Shown here piece by piece: positions 16,101 to 22,928 of a stretch of DNA of 22,928 nt. The position numbers were made by a program, and so were the translations under genes. Position 1 is the stretch's first letter, and every line of letters begins with the position of its first letter. Origin of the DNA: JACPLA01 sp035291905 (GTDB lineage: Bacteria; Bacteroidota; Ignavibacteria; UBA10030); assembly GCA_035291905.1 (NCBI GenBank), contig DATDRF010000207.1, positions 1 through 22,928 of the forward strand, given 5' to 3'. The notes under the pieces are model-generated. The model made no database searches. It was not told the DNA's origin and was given only the letters and a program-made list of their open reading frames with translations.

Positions 16101-18483
16101 GGTAGAGCCGCGAGGCGAGCCCTGCAAGAGGTGCAGGAGTGATATTCTGACTGATCATGTTCTCGGCGAAGATGGAAAAAGCGGCAGTCTCGGCCGAATC
16201 GAATCCGGAGACCATGAACAGATAGGTCTTGTTCCATCTGCTCAGTTGCTGCGATTCGTATTCACTGAGAGCTGATACAAAACTGAGCCCCTCGTTGAGG
16301 GAAGCGGCCGGAATTCGACCAACCTCTTTTCTCGGGAGATACAGGTCGGTGGGCGAGGCGACAAGCCACAGGTCGGAGACGGGATTCCCCAGCGACGGAA
16401 CATGATTCCGGCGGGACGTTTTCAGGAAATTCTTGTAATCCCAGTTTGCATCTCCGAAAAAGACGACCATGGAGGACTGCGGCCCGGTCCAGAGCGTATC
16501 AGCCGCAAGGAGGAATGACCTTAGGGCAAAGGGGTTGAAGTGGCCGTAACTGAACTCGTCGTAGATATCTTCCGCCGTCACGACCGCTGTCCGGCCGACA
16601 CCTGTTTGCGAGCGGTACGACGCGAGCTGATTCGCTGCCGACATCAGCTCCCGGGAGGTAACAACAAGGTAATCGGCCCCGAGTGTTGGAGATCTCAGGT
16701 TTCCAAATGTCCTTGGGTGAAGGAGAGGCAGAGTTTTTTTCTTTCCTTCTGTCACTGCAAGATATTTCCTGCCCGGTTGAATTGTATCGGTAAAAGAAAT
16801 CGAGTACTCTGAGCTACCGGTAACATTTCCGCGAAATACGCGCTCGAGATCGCCAAATTGGCCGATCCGATACACAGCGATGTCGGGGCTGCTAAAGCCG
16901 ACGATCCGGAAGGATCCGACCTGGTTCGCGGTCATATGATCTGCCGTAAATGCGAGCGAGTCCAGATCAGCCGTGAGCTCCTTTTGACATTCCAATTCCA
17001 GCCAGTCAATAAATACCTCGTTGAGAGACGCTCCCGTTGTATTCGATTGGAGAGTGAATGAATTATTCCCTTCTGCAAAGAGGCTGGAAGATGCCTGGAG
17101 AACGAACACGGTATCCCTATTTCCTTCGAACTGAATCGTGCCGATAGTACTTCCGTTCACCCGCACTTCGATGCTGTGGTCGGGAGACGATCCCTGGTTG
17201 ACAACCGGGCTGTGCAGCCGACCACGAACCAGATATGAAGGATTTCCGGTTTTGTGATAATTGAGAGCAGAGAGGCTTATCGATGCAGTCTGCCCCGCCA
17301 GCAGCCGTTTCCAATACCATCCCTCGCCAAAGACCTTCGCAGGTTGATTATTTGTAGGTAATCCCCCATTCCCATAGAAATAGAACGAGTCTTTCTCCAT
17401 CCTGTAGACGGTGGAAAAATATTCTGCAGTATCCTGTGGAAAAGGATTCACAAGCGTGTCAATCGCGGTCCGTTTTCCTCCTACGCCAGAAAACGTAAGC
17501 CAGTAAACGCTTGTATCGGAGAACTCGTTCAGAACCCCGGAGCTATCGAACAATCTTGAGCCGTAAAACTCCAGCGTATCCCCTGCTTCAAATGTGCTGT
17601 CGTCTCCGATCACTCTGAACGAAATCGAACGGCCGTTGTAATAGAGATCTCCTGTTTGCAGTCCAACCGCAGAAGGAACAGCTCCTGCAACAAGGAGGTC
17701 GTTGAAGGTTAACTGATACAGACCATCCTGTGCAATCGGAATTCTTACAAACTGCTGTCCTGGCACAAACCAGTTTCCCGTCGTGTCGGCTGTAGCGGTC
17801 CCGTCCTTAGTTTCCAGGGACCTCCATTGTCGTGCCTGCTCATAGTTTGTCAGGAGGCTCCTGTAAAGTTCTTCTGTTTTTGGCGTTTCTTGAGGTGCAG
17901 GCAGACTCGCACGATTGTTCGTGAAAGTGATCCTCAGCCGAACGCGCTCACGGTTGCGAAACATCTCGCCGGAAGGATTGAAAGAAATGGGTCTTACGGA
18001 AATGCGTGCGACGCGTTGATAGCGCCACCAGAAGACCTCATCGACCCGAACTGCCTCAATGGATTGGACCCGACCGGGCTCAGAGAATCTTCTTTCAATC
18101 CGGTGAAGGGAATCTGAGCCAATGGATATCGAGGGAACGGCGGCGATTAGACCCGTTGTGGGCTCCGACAATTGGTCTTCGATCAACACAACGCTGACGT
18201 CGCCCGAAGGGGGGACTCCAACCAGAAAAGATTCTGTCGGCAGCCCCACTTCTCCTGCTTTTGAGGTAAGTTCACTTTCAGGGAAGTAGAAATAGGATTG
18301 CGCATTGATGGAGATCTTCTGAGGTCTGTAGGTTGAGGGGTAGTAATCGAAGATAATTTCGCGTTCCGACGAGGTAACGCGGACTGCTTTGCCTTGGGGG
18401 AAGAGCAGAAGGGGGCAAAACAGCAGGCTCGCAAGGAGAAGAATGCGCGATATGGATAGATTGCTAGGCATACTCGATCTCAT
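13123..18483 (-). CDS. Giant C25-family (gingipain-type) cysteine peptidase with type IX secretion sorting domain
   Basis: A 1786-residue exported protein. A signal peptide (RILLLASLLFCPLLLFP, then QGKA) leads into a long N-terminal pro/beta region (about 35-600). The C25 peptidase domain follows at about 603-955: DYLVVTSRELMSAANQLASY, FFGDANWDY, catalytic His824 in SFYGHAGTEAW, catalytic Cys855 in TDVSCSTVRFAEPL, and TLLGDPATRI at its end. CARDB-like adhesion repeats are visible near 965-1075 and 1490-1600, with Ig-like beta modules between. The last 90 residues form a FlgD/type-A sorting domain (NIPNPF, LRIYAVSGRLLFERTLY, NGVYFYKVSV), which directs export by the type IX system. Having this domain argues that it is a cargo protease and not the PorU sortase. 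ATG 18483 is used; ATG 18471 is equally possible because AAAGGGGG lies 12 bases before it but directly abuts 18483. Substrate unknown. Confidence 0.88.
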   Translation of the reverse strand: MRSSMPSNLSISRILLLASLLFCPLLLFPQGKAVRVTSSEREIIFDYYPSTYRPQKISINAQSYFYFPESELTSKAGEVGLPTESFLVGVPPSGDVSVVLIEDQLSEPTTGLIAAVPSISIGSDSLHRIERRFSEPGRVQSIEAVRVDEVFWWRYQRVARISVRPISFNPSGEMFRNRERVRLRITFTNNRASLPAPQETPKTEELYRSLLTNYEQARQWRSLETKDGTATADTTGNWFVPGQQFVRIPIAQDGLYQLTFNDLLVAGAVPSAVGLQTGDLYYNGRSISFRVIGDDSTFEAGDTLEFYGSRLFDSSGVLNEFSDTSVYWLTFSGVGGKRTAIDTLVNPFPQDTAEYFSTVYRMEKDSFYFYGNGGLPTNNQPAKVFGEGWYWKRLLAGQTASISLSALNYHKTGNPSYLVRGRLHSPVVNQGSSPDHSIEVRVNGSTIGTIQFEGNRDTVFVLQASSSLFAEGNNSFTLQSNTTGASLNEVFIDWLELECQKELTADLDSLAFTADHMTANQVGSFRIVGFSSPDIAVYRIGQFGDLERVFRGNVTGSSEYSISFTDTIQPGRKYLAVTEGKKKTLPLLHPRTFGNLRSPTLGADYLVVTSRELMSAANQLASYRSQTGVGRTAVVTAEDIYDEFSYGHFNPFALRSFLLAADTLWTGPQSSMVVFFGDANWDYKNFLKTSRRNHVPSLGNPVSDLWLVASPTDLYLPRKEVGRIPAASLNEGLSFVSALSEYESQQLSRWNKTYLFMVSGFDSAETAAFSIFAENMISQNITPAPLAGLASRLYRKVQVAGTTESEEVRRILSDGAVWISFYGHAGTEAWGNGLSEASDLINDEGKRHIVTDVSCSTVRFAEPLVESFGEKLLFASEGGAMAYIGGSGFGYENPLRFMAGRFYNDVAKDTVREIGSLLFKAKLALHAALGTGSVINPEALQLMTLLGDPATRIAIAEKPDYAVNSEDIVVEPAQPSEADNEVTVRIPLRNFGLQNPDSVLTRITHTAENEPSEMIDFVRPGFGFVDTLTVAQNSFLKPGFHTISVSIDPAGMDSEENEANNNAQLTFFVGAGQLQILSPSPFSSLHPDSVVLTIINPNNPQTASWNVEFEIDTTDTYDSPALVKQVLPQPGIVTSSWQISAGALPDSSHYFWRARLKGAADSTEWRSSVFSTNKVLRKAWIQNSGPLFVANSTDQVVLSPLPTLRQQQLPVELLSAGFSDGNDARITLNGTNISQGVSNRGYNVAVVNQNSGVVETYAAFSIYSDATDTTLAAPLVQFLQGIPYGRRVLVAVADEGSRNKSEQLNIQVESIGSAQIRQLGFRGSWAVSGWKGAPIGSVPEVLKSSGSGSAIVLDTLAAKSIQGSMLSPVIGPASMWNGIAISADTLAGVTHVSVDIIRTMDDGTVDTVQRLPLVPDSLLAVLTASVATIQLRAHLESDSAGLSPGLNSWSVDYTPPAELALSYQTTTISADSVDEGDQVGLQVSLHNVGSSPADSVSLSAGVFVNNQISVFSQTVVPSIPPGSVVSQSIPFNTVGFRGRTAFLVHANENGKVRESFPANNAMSLSAFVLGDTVAPAFDVLFDGSRIVDGDYVNPAPEIRISVRDNSPLPITNPSNVDLRLDQRRIALGSSPDSLFEIGTGTEKASVLFKPVLPNGTHTLSVQVLDASGNPADTTALEVRFQVENRARLMNVVNIPNPFAVETAFTFQLSGPDQPEEGRLRIYAVSGRLLFERTLYPGEVKLGFNRIVWNGLDRDGDELANGVYFYKVSVKLGGMTVEAIEKLAKLR

Positions 18484-18600
18484 CCCCCTTTCGACTCTCC
18501 CCTCTATACATTGAAAGGACGGGGGATATGGGGGGATGAGCTAGGTATTCATGAATCTCTTTAGCTGCTGAAGAACTTTGGCACGAGACCGCTTACGGAA

Positions 18601-18809
18601 TTATATAACCCTTTCAGGGTGTCCGATGGATTGGCGATATTTTCCGGGGGTGATACCCCCGGTTGTTGTATGCTTGCCCTTCGGGGAAGACATCATGTAA
18701 CACCTTGCGAATGTGAAGTCGACCCCAAAGGGGTCGCATACATTCAGGTCGGGGCGAAGCCCCGACATCTAGACATAGATAATGATGCAACCCTGAAAGG
18801 GTGGGATAA
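18601..18809 (+). repeat. Composite palindromic element D (L-to-R orientation, shortest member)
   Basis: This 209-bp copy is the most compact and shows the basic plan. In order it has ATAACCCTTTCAGGGT, CCGGGGGTGATACCCCCGG, TTGCCCTTCGGGGAAG, a short centre, CGACCCCAAAGGGGTCG, GTCGGGGCGAAGCCCCGAC and AACCCTGAAAGGGTGGGATA. It ends nine bases before the glycosyltransferase stop (18818). From 18484 to 18600 the spacer holds no feature I can recognise. Confidence 0.85.
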
Positions 18810-18817
18810 GACACGTC

Positions 18818-20593
18818 TCACTTCATCGACCTGTAATACGCCCGAATCCCCGCAAGAACACCTGCAAAAATATGCATTCCCTGACGGAACGACAATCGAT
18901 ATTGCAACGACTGCTTCGTCGTGCGGAGAAAACAGAACGGAATGACAAACAGCAGGAGCAGATGGTTGCGATTCTTGAGAAAGAAGACAATCTCATTGTG
19001 ATGAAAATCGTGATAGTAGTTGAATGGATCGGCGGATCTTAATCCCACGTTACCATCCCGCTGCGGCTGATGATGTACTGAGGATCTGTTCGTGAACAGA
19101 ATCTTGAAGCCGAGATTTCGAATTCGTTCAGAAAGGTCCTGCTCTTCGAATATCGAGGTGCCTGCAAATATCGAATCAAAATACCCTGCCTCTGTCAGAA
19201 CTTCTCGTTTTACGGACATGTTGCCGCCGACTAGCGTCTCGACAAAACATTCCGTGTTCGATTGAAAGCGGTCGATCATTCGGCCGTACCACGTGACTCT
19301 GCAGATATTGTTAGTGGTTAGCGGTGTTAGTCCCTCCTCAGTCACCCTGCACGATACGCCTCCTATAGATGAGTTGGAGTGGGCCTTCACATGTGTTTCA
19401 ATCATCGTGGTTTCAGGAACAATATCGTCGTCGCAGAAAAGGAGAATATCTCCTTTGGCCTCCCGCAATCCGACATTCTTTGCCAGACTTCTATTAGCCC
19501 TCTTCACACTCAACCATCGAACTCCGGATATGTCTGGCGGCTGCCCTTCCGCGTTGCTCTGATCGACAACGATGGTTTCGAAATTCGAGTATGTCTGATG
19601 ACGAAGATTGTCCGCCAGAGCGCGCACCAGGTCCCTTCTGTTGTACGTTGGCACTATCACGGAGACAAGCGGCTGCTCGCTGTTGACGGCCTTTGGAATA
19701 TCGTTGAGAGATCGAAGGATCGTCCTGTTCCGTCTGATCCGCCTCTGCACATCTTCACCTGCGAACGACAAGAGGCCCAGTGTCAGTACTTTCATCGATG
19801 CGACGGCGCTCATGGCACGCTTGAGCCATACGGCCCTCCTCATTGAATGGCGGCTGTACAATCGGATCATATTGCGATGAAATTCGGAGGCATGCCGCTC
19901 AGGCACTTGAGAAAAGCTCGCTCCGCCGTGATGCGTGACAGATGCTGCTGGGACGTGCAACACCTGGAATCCCGATTTGATCATTCTCATCGGCAGGTCG
20001 GCATCCTCGTAGAAGAAGGTAAATCCCTCATCCATCCCGCCAACAGCATAGAACGCCTCGCTTCGGACCATAAAAAACGCCCCCTCCACGTACGTCACCG
20101 GAAACGGCTGCGTATCCCGGCTGCCCAGCTGTTCCGCGTCCCTCCAGAGGCCGCGAAATCCCGTCGGAACGAGTTCCAGAAGAATACCTCTTGTCACAGA
20201 CGTTCTCGAGAACCTTGTCGCCGTGTTTCCCCTTGAATCCAACACCGTACATCCCAGCATTCCAATCTCTTTATCCCGCTGCATCACTTCCGTCATGAGT
20301 CGGACTGTCCCTTTGCCCACGAGAATGTCCGCGTTGGCAACAAGGAGAAATGAGGCGTTTGTCTTCGCTGCACTGCAGTTCACCGCATGAGCATAACCGA
20401 TGTTCTCTTGAATGGAAATCGCGCGCACGTGGGGGAATTTCGCCCCCAGTGCATCGAGCGAACCATCCGAAGAGCCTTGATCTATGGCGAGGATCGAGGG
20501 TTGGTCAAGTCCCTCCGAAAGGAGGGATTCCACGCAGCGGAGCAGATGCTCCCTGGTGTTCCAGTTTATGATGATGGCGGAGGTGGATTGCAT
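18818..20593 (-). CDS. Tandem two-domain family 2 glycosyltransferase
   Basis: A protein of about 591 residues with two GT-A domains. The first (about 5-230) resembles rhamnosyltransferases: SAIIINWNTREHLLRCVESL, AIDQGSSDGSLD, NIGYAHAVN, VANADILVG (an NAD in the DxD position) and FFYEDADLPMRMI. The second (about 309-510) is a standard GT2: VSVIVPTYNRRDLVRAL, IVVDQSNAEG, SLAKNVGLREAKGDILLF, Asp388-Asp390 in FCDDDIVPE, and FEEQDLSERI as the likely catalytic-base region. A hydrophobic C-terminal segment (LLLLFVIPFCFL) could touch the membrane. Such proteins add two sugars in sequence to lipid-linked O-antigen or capsule. ATG 20593 is used because the conserved domain begins four residues later; a TTG at 20611 is possible. 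Donor sugars cannot be read from sequence. Confidence 0.9.
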   Translation of the reverse strand: MQSTSAIIINWNTREHLLRCVESLLSEGLDQPSILAIDQGSSDGSLDALGAKFPHVRAISIQENIGYAHAVNCSAAKTNASFLLVANADILVGKGTVRLMTEVMQRDKEIGMLGCTVLDSRGNTATRFSRTSVTRGILLELVPTGFRGLWRDAEQLGSRDTQPFPVTYVEGAFFMVRSEAFYAVGGMDEGFTFFYEDADLPMRMIKSGFQVLHVPAASVTHHGGASFSQVPERHASEFHRNMIRLYSRHSMRRAVWLKRAMSAVASMKVLTLGLLSFAGEDVQRRIRRNRTILRSLNDIPKAVNSEQPLVSVIVPTYNRRDLVRALADNLRHQTYSNFETIVVDQSNAEGQPPDISGVRWLSVKRANRSLAKNVGLREAKGDILLFCDDDIVPETTMIETHVKAHSNSSIGGVSCRVTEEGLTPLTTNNICRVTWYGRMIDRFQSNTECFVETLVGGNMSVKREVLTEAGYFDSIFAGTSIFEEQDLSERIRNLGFKILFTNRSSVHHQPQRDGNVGLRSADPFNYYHDFHHNEIVFFLKNRNHLLLLFVIPFCFLRTTKQSLQYRLSFRQGMHIFAGVLAGIRAYYRSMK

Positions 20594-20621
20594 ACGGGAT
20601 ATCTTGCTCAACTACTCAGAC

Positions 20622-20872
20622 TATCACACCCCGTTGGGGTTTGCATGCCTTGGGATTTATGGTCGGGGCAACGCCCGTCCTGAGGATATACGACCCCCGC
20701 CCGAACGACCGAAAGAGAGGCAGAATTTCGTTCGGTCGGGCGGGCCTTCGGGGTCAGCCACTTGAATAAGGGGACGCAAGATCTTCCCCGAAGGGGAAGC
20801 ATACCTCAACCGGGGGCATTGCCCCCGGATCATGGTCAACAAATGCATCAAAACCCTGAAAGGGTGAGATAG
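20622..20872 (-). repeat. Composite palindromic element E (reversed orientation)
   Basis: On the plus strand it starts TATCACACCCCGTTGGGGTT and runs through GGTCGGGGCAACGCCC. It then has a GACCCC...GGGGTC hairpin that contains an extra inserted inverted repeat. The left module follows in reverse (CTTCCCCGAAGGGGAAG, CCGGGGGCATTGCCCCCGG, AAACCCTGAAAGGGTGAGAT). It ends seven bases before the heptosyltransferase stop and occupies nearly the whole spacer down to the GT2 start. Confidence 0.8.
20696..20744. repeat. Imperfect inverted repeat inserted in element E
   Basis: CCCGCCCGAACGACCGAAA pairs with TTTCGTTCGGTCGGGCGGG with two mismatches in 19, around an 11-base loop. It splits what in other elements is the simple GACCCC(N)AAGGGGTC hairpin. 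Nothing similar was seen elsewhere in the window. Confidence 0.75.
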
Positions 20873-20878
20873 AAATCC

Positions 20879-22003
20879 TCAAGTCGGGACAGTGTCCCGG
20901 CCAACGATTCTCTCAACTTCCATCACCACCTCTTCCACCGAAATCCTCGTCAAACAATACGGCTCCGGAAAAGGGCACTTCCAGTTGCACTCGTAGCAAT
21001 CGAGTTTGTGATTCACGATCTTCGCCGATCCATAGGGGAAATAGCGGGAATAGTGACCGCCGCCCAGAATAACAACCGCCGGTGTCCCCAATGATGCCGC
21101 GATGTGAACTAATCCCGATTCGTTCCCCACAACGAGCTTCGCCTTCTTGATCAGCATGGCGACTGTCTCTATTGGCAAATCGCATTCAACCGCACAGGGC
21201 TTTGACATTTTTCCCGCAATGGCCGCGAGCAGCGCCTTTTCATGTTGATTACCGCAAAGGATGACTTTTGTTCCAACTGCTTGAGCAAGCCTGTCTCCCA
21301 ACTCTGCAAATCGTTCGGGCGGCCAGCGGCGAAGAGCGGAACTTCCACCGGGTGTGAGAACAATTGCTTTCTCCGGCAACCCCCTTTCTCTTCCCTCACT
21401 CATCCCGAGAGAGCCTTTTAGCTTCTCAAGTTCCCCCCCGGAGGAGACTCCCAGTTTCTCCAGGAGCAAGCGGTATTTTTCAGATTCGGGAGAATGGTCG
21501 TCGGCGTGAACGATATCCGAATAGTGCCGGTCGTTTGCTCTTCTCATGTCAGGATGAATGATCTCATCGTTACCGTCAAACGCAACCACCCGCTCAGCAC
21601 CTGACAGGATCGCCATTTCATCGCCTATATGTTGACGATGGTAGCTGAGGTACAGAGTGTATGAGGGTGTGAAGGTACGGATTCTTGAGATAATGATCAG
21701 GCGATAGAAGTAGTTCCATCGGTACTGCATGTAATGAAATGGAACGACGCTGTCAAACAGGTCAGATTGCGCCAACGGGGCCGCTGCGTCCCGACAGACA
21801 AGCACCAGGCGGTGGTCGCGAAAATGCTCCTTAAGATTCCGGACAAACGGCAGAGAGAAGACAAGGTCACCGATTCCGTCGGTTCGAACAACGAGAATCG
21901 TGTTCGCGCCCTTACGCGTCCTGAAAAAAAGGCCGAACAGGGAAAACACAATCCGATCCATCATTCGTTTGATCCATCGGATCGATTCACTCATTCGTTT
22001 CAT
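20879..22003 (-). CDS. Family 9 glycosyltransferase (heptosyltransferase-like)
   Basis: A 374-residue GT-B enzyme of the ADP-heptose:LPS heptosyltransferase family, acting on the inner-membrane face in LPS core or related glycan assembly. The N-terminal hallmark VVRTDGIGDLVFSLPFVRNL is at about 38-57, the nucleotide-sugar region LTPGGSSALRRWPPERFAEL at about 216-235, and GNESGLVHIAASLGTPAVV at about 293-311. A Cys-rich tail (CYECNWKCPFPEPYCL, 336-351) is common in GT9 proteins. The N-terminus has basic residues and a hydrophobic patch that may dock it to the membrane. ATG 22003 overlaps the upstream membrane-protein gene by 17 bases; ATG 21994 is an alternative. The final codons form a GGGACACTGTCCC palindrome. 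The acceptor and the exact sugar are unknown. Confidence 0.9.
   Translation of the reverse strand: MKRMSESIRWIKRMMDRIVFSLFGLFFRTRKGANTILVVRTDGIGDLVFSLPFVRNLKEHFRDHRLVLVCRDAAAPLAQSDLFDSVVPFHYMQYRWNYFYRLIIISRIRTFTPSYTLYLSYHRQHIGDEMAILSGAERVVAFDGNDEIIHPDMRRANDRHYSDIVHADDHSPESEKYRLLLEKLGVSSGGELEKLKGSLGMSEGRERGLPEKAIVLTPGGSSALRRWPPERFAELGDRLAQAVGTKVILCGNQHEKALLAAIAGKMSKPCAVECDLPIETVAMLIKKAKLVVGNESGLVHIAASLGTPAVVILGGGHYSRYFPYGSAKIVNHKLDCYECNWKCPFPEPYCLTRISVEEVVMEVERIVGRDTVPT
20884..20898. repeat. Perfect palindrome spanning the last codons of the GT9 gene
   Basis: CGGGACAGTGTCCCG has a 7-bp stem around a single base, and its wider form GTCGGGAC...GTCCCGGC resembles the GTCGGGGCGAAGCCCCGAC hairpin of the neighbouring elements. 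It encodes the end of the protein (GRDTVP) just before the TGA. Confidence 0.6.
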
Positions 22004-22928
22004 CCTCAGATACCGGCTCTATCTCCTGCAAGGGGACAAACTGTCTTTCCTGGTCATCGAAGAACAGGAGCCTGTCCAAGTCAGCGGGATCCTTCGCTGT
22101 CACCTTCACCGTCACGGCCCGGTCATCCAAAATCGTCTCGAGGACTTCAACCGTATAACTCTGATCTTCGAACACTGTGCCAACGGGAAGCTTATGGGGG
22201 GTATCGACCCGCCCGAACAGGAAAAACTGATTCTCAGATTGCGTGCTGACGATAAGCGATTTCGCTGAGTTCCTCAGGAGAATGGCATTGGCGGAAACGT
22301 CTTCACGGTCAAGGAGGACGATTCGGAGCAGCGATCGCATCTGGACGCTGTCGGGCAATTCGTTCCGGCGGAGAATTCCCTTAAAATCAGTCGAAGGTTC
22401 GCCACAGATCTCCGCCTGTCGCAGCCGCGATGGGATTACGCCAAAAACGTATGCGGATTCCTTGGCCTCCAGATGATACGTGACGAATGAGTCTCCCATA
22501 GCCTTTGCAAACTTGTCCGCAACGTGCCAGTCCATCACGGCAGAAATGGAGAAATAGAACGACGCAACGGCATAGAGTACCGCGGACCAGCGAAGAATTC
22601 GGGTGAGAGGATCTTCCCCTGTCCACCATGCTTTTCTCGTCAGGAGGAGAAAGAGTGCAATCGTGAAAAATCCGATCGAACCGTACATCAATCGAAGGGA
22701 GATGTAACCACCCATGGCGTAAACAAAGAACCCTGATAAGAAGGTCAAGAGGAGAAGCAAGATCAAGGTCAAGGTCAAGAGTTGTTTCCGAAATAACAGA
22801 ACCAGGACAAAGATCACGAGAGCGCAGAGTCCTGCTGCAGCCAGGGGCGTCTCAAGACCAAGCTGATAGATTCTCATTGCGTCTGTCGGAATCACAAGCA
22901 TTCCGAATCCCCGAAGGAAGATACCCCA
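21987..22928 (-). CDS. Polytopic inner-membrane protein, C-terminal part, unknown family
   Basis: The frame is open to the right edge of the window (it reads GIFLRGFG before the Met at 22901), so the start lies outside. Six hydrophobic segments are likely in the visible part, including LAAAGLCALVIFVLVLLF, LTLILLLLLTFLSGFFVYAMGG, LMYGSIGFFTIALFLLL and WSAVLYAVASFYFSIS. A hydrophilic domain of about 180 residues of mixed beta pattern follows (SAYVFGVIPSRLRQAEICGE, then NQFFLFGRVDTP and DDRAVTVKVTAKD), ending in acidic residues. I do not recognise it. The position directly upstream of and overlapping the GT9 gene suggests a role in the same surface-glycan pathway, for example a membrane glycosyltransferase or an export component; that is inference. 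Confidence 0.7.
   Translation of the reverse strand, partial: WGIFLRGFGMLVIPTDAMRIYQLGLETPLAAAGLCALVIFVLVLLFRKQLLTLTLILLLLLTFLSGFFVYAMGGYISLRLMYGSIGFFTIALFLLLTRKAWWTGEDPLTRILRWSAVLYAVASFYFSISAVMDWHVADKFAKAMGDSFVTYHLEAKESAYVFGVIPSRLRQAEICGEPSTDFKGILRRNELPDSVQMRSLLRIVLLDREDVSANAILLRNSAKSLIVSTQSENQFFLFGRVDTPHKLPVGTVFEDQSYTVEVLETILDDRAVTVKVTAKDPADLDRLLFFDDQERQFVPLQEIEPVSEDETNE

Noticed and set aside
13123..18483. Calling the giant protease PorU, the type IX sortase
   Set aside because: PorU does not carry a C-terminal sorting domain of this kind and is shorter. The NIPNPF...GVYFYKV ending marks a cargo protein.

Overview
The window most likely comes from a bacterium of the Bacteroidota/Ignavibacteriota/Chlorobiota superphylum, probably a poorly cultured lineage. 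The evidence is a giant C25 (gingipain-type) protease with a type IX secretion C-terminal sorting domain, a Wzi-family outer-membrane barrel, a Bacteroidetes-type lipoprotein glutaminyl cyclase, and exported proteins with Gln at or near the predicted signal-peptide cleavage site (the 'Q-rule'). Base composition looks moderate. No tRNA, rRNA, CRISPR array or phage gene was seen.

Left part (1-4674), plus strand: the 3' part of a PBP4-type D-Ala-D-Ala carboxypeptidase, then a tight run of glutaminyl cyclase, a small membrane protein, prmA and a Ppx/GppA phosphatase. The last four overlap or abut and look like one operon. Two long imperfect hairpins of the 'CGCAGAGACGCAGAG' type fill the gaps after the PBP4 gene and after ppx.

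Middle (4692-8949), minus strand: a NifS/IscS-type cysteine desulfurase; an ECF sigma factor / zinc-finger anti-sigma / Spy-like periplasmic protein operon with its own terminator and a possible autoregulated promoter; and a GAF-SpoIIE (RsbU-type) phosphatase.

Right part (8950-22928), minus strand: cell-surface genes (Wzi-like barrel, 1786-residue C25 protease, double-domain GT2 glycosyltransferase, GT9 heptosyltransferase-like protein, and a truncated membrane protein) interrupted by one Y1 REP-associated tyrosine transposase (RAYT). Every spacer after 8950, apart from the two short gene overlaps, is filled by a member of a composite palindromic element family, about 200-600 bp long. Each member has matching TCTCACCCTTTCAGGGTT-type ends, a three-hairpin left module and a two-hairpin right module. 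Five recognisable members (here called A-E) and one degenerate member (Z) are present, in both orientations.

The element family is the most unusual content. The RAYT sits between A and B. A relic of the RAYT's first 11 codons, with its flank, lies beside A exactly 989 bp away from the intact copy. Four of the five elements end 4-13 bp beyond the stop codon of the upstream gene. Several elements have private tandem duplications in their centres (about 52 bp x4, 144 bp x2, 195 bp x2). The simplest reading is a RAYT-mobilised, expandable intergenic element that also forms the 3' ends of surface-gene transcripts. The mobility and the regulatory role are inferences.
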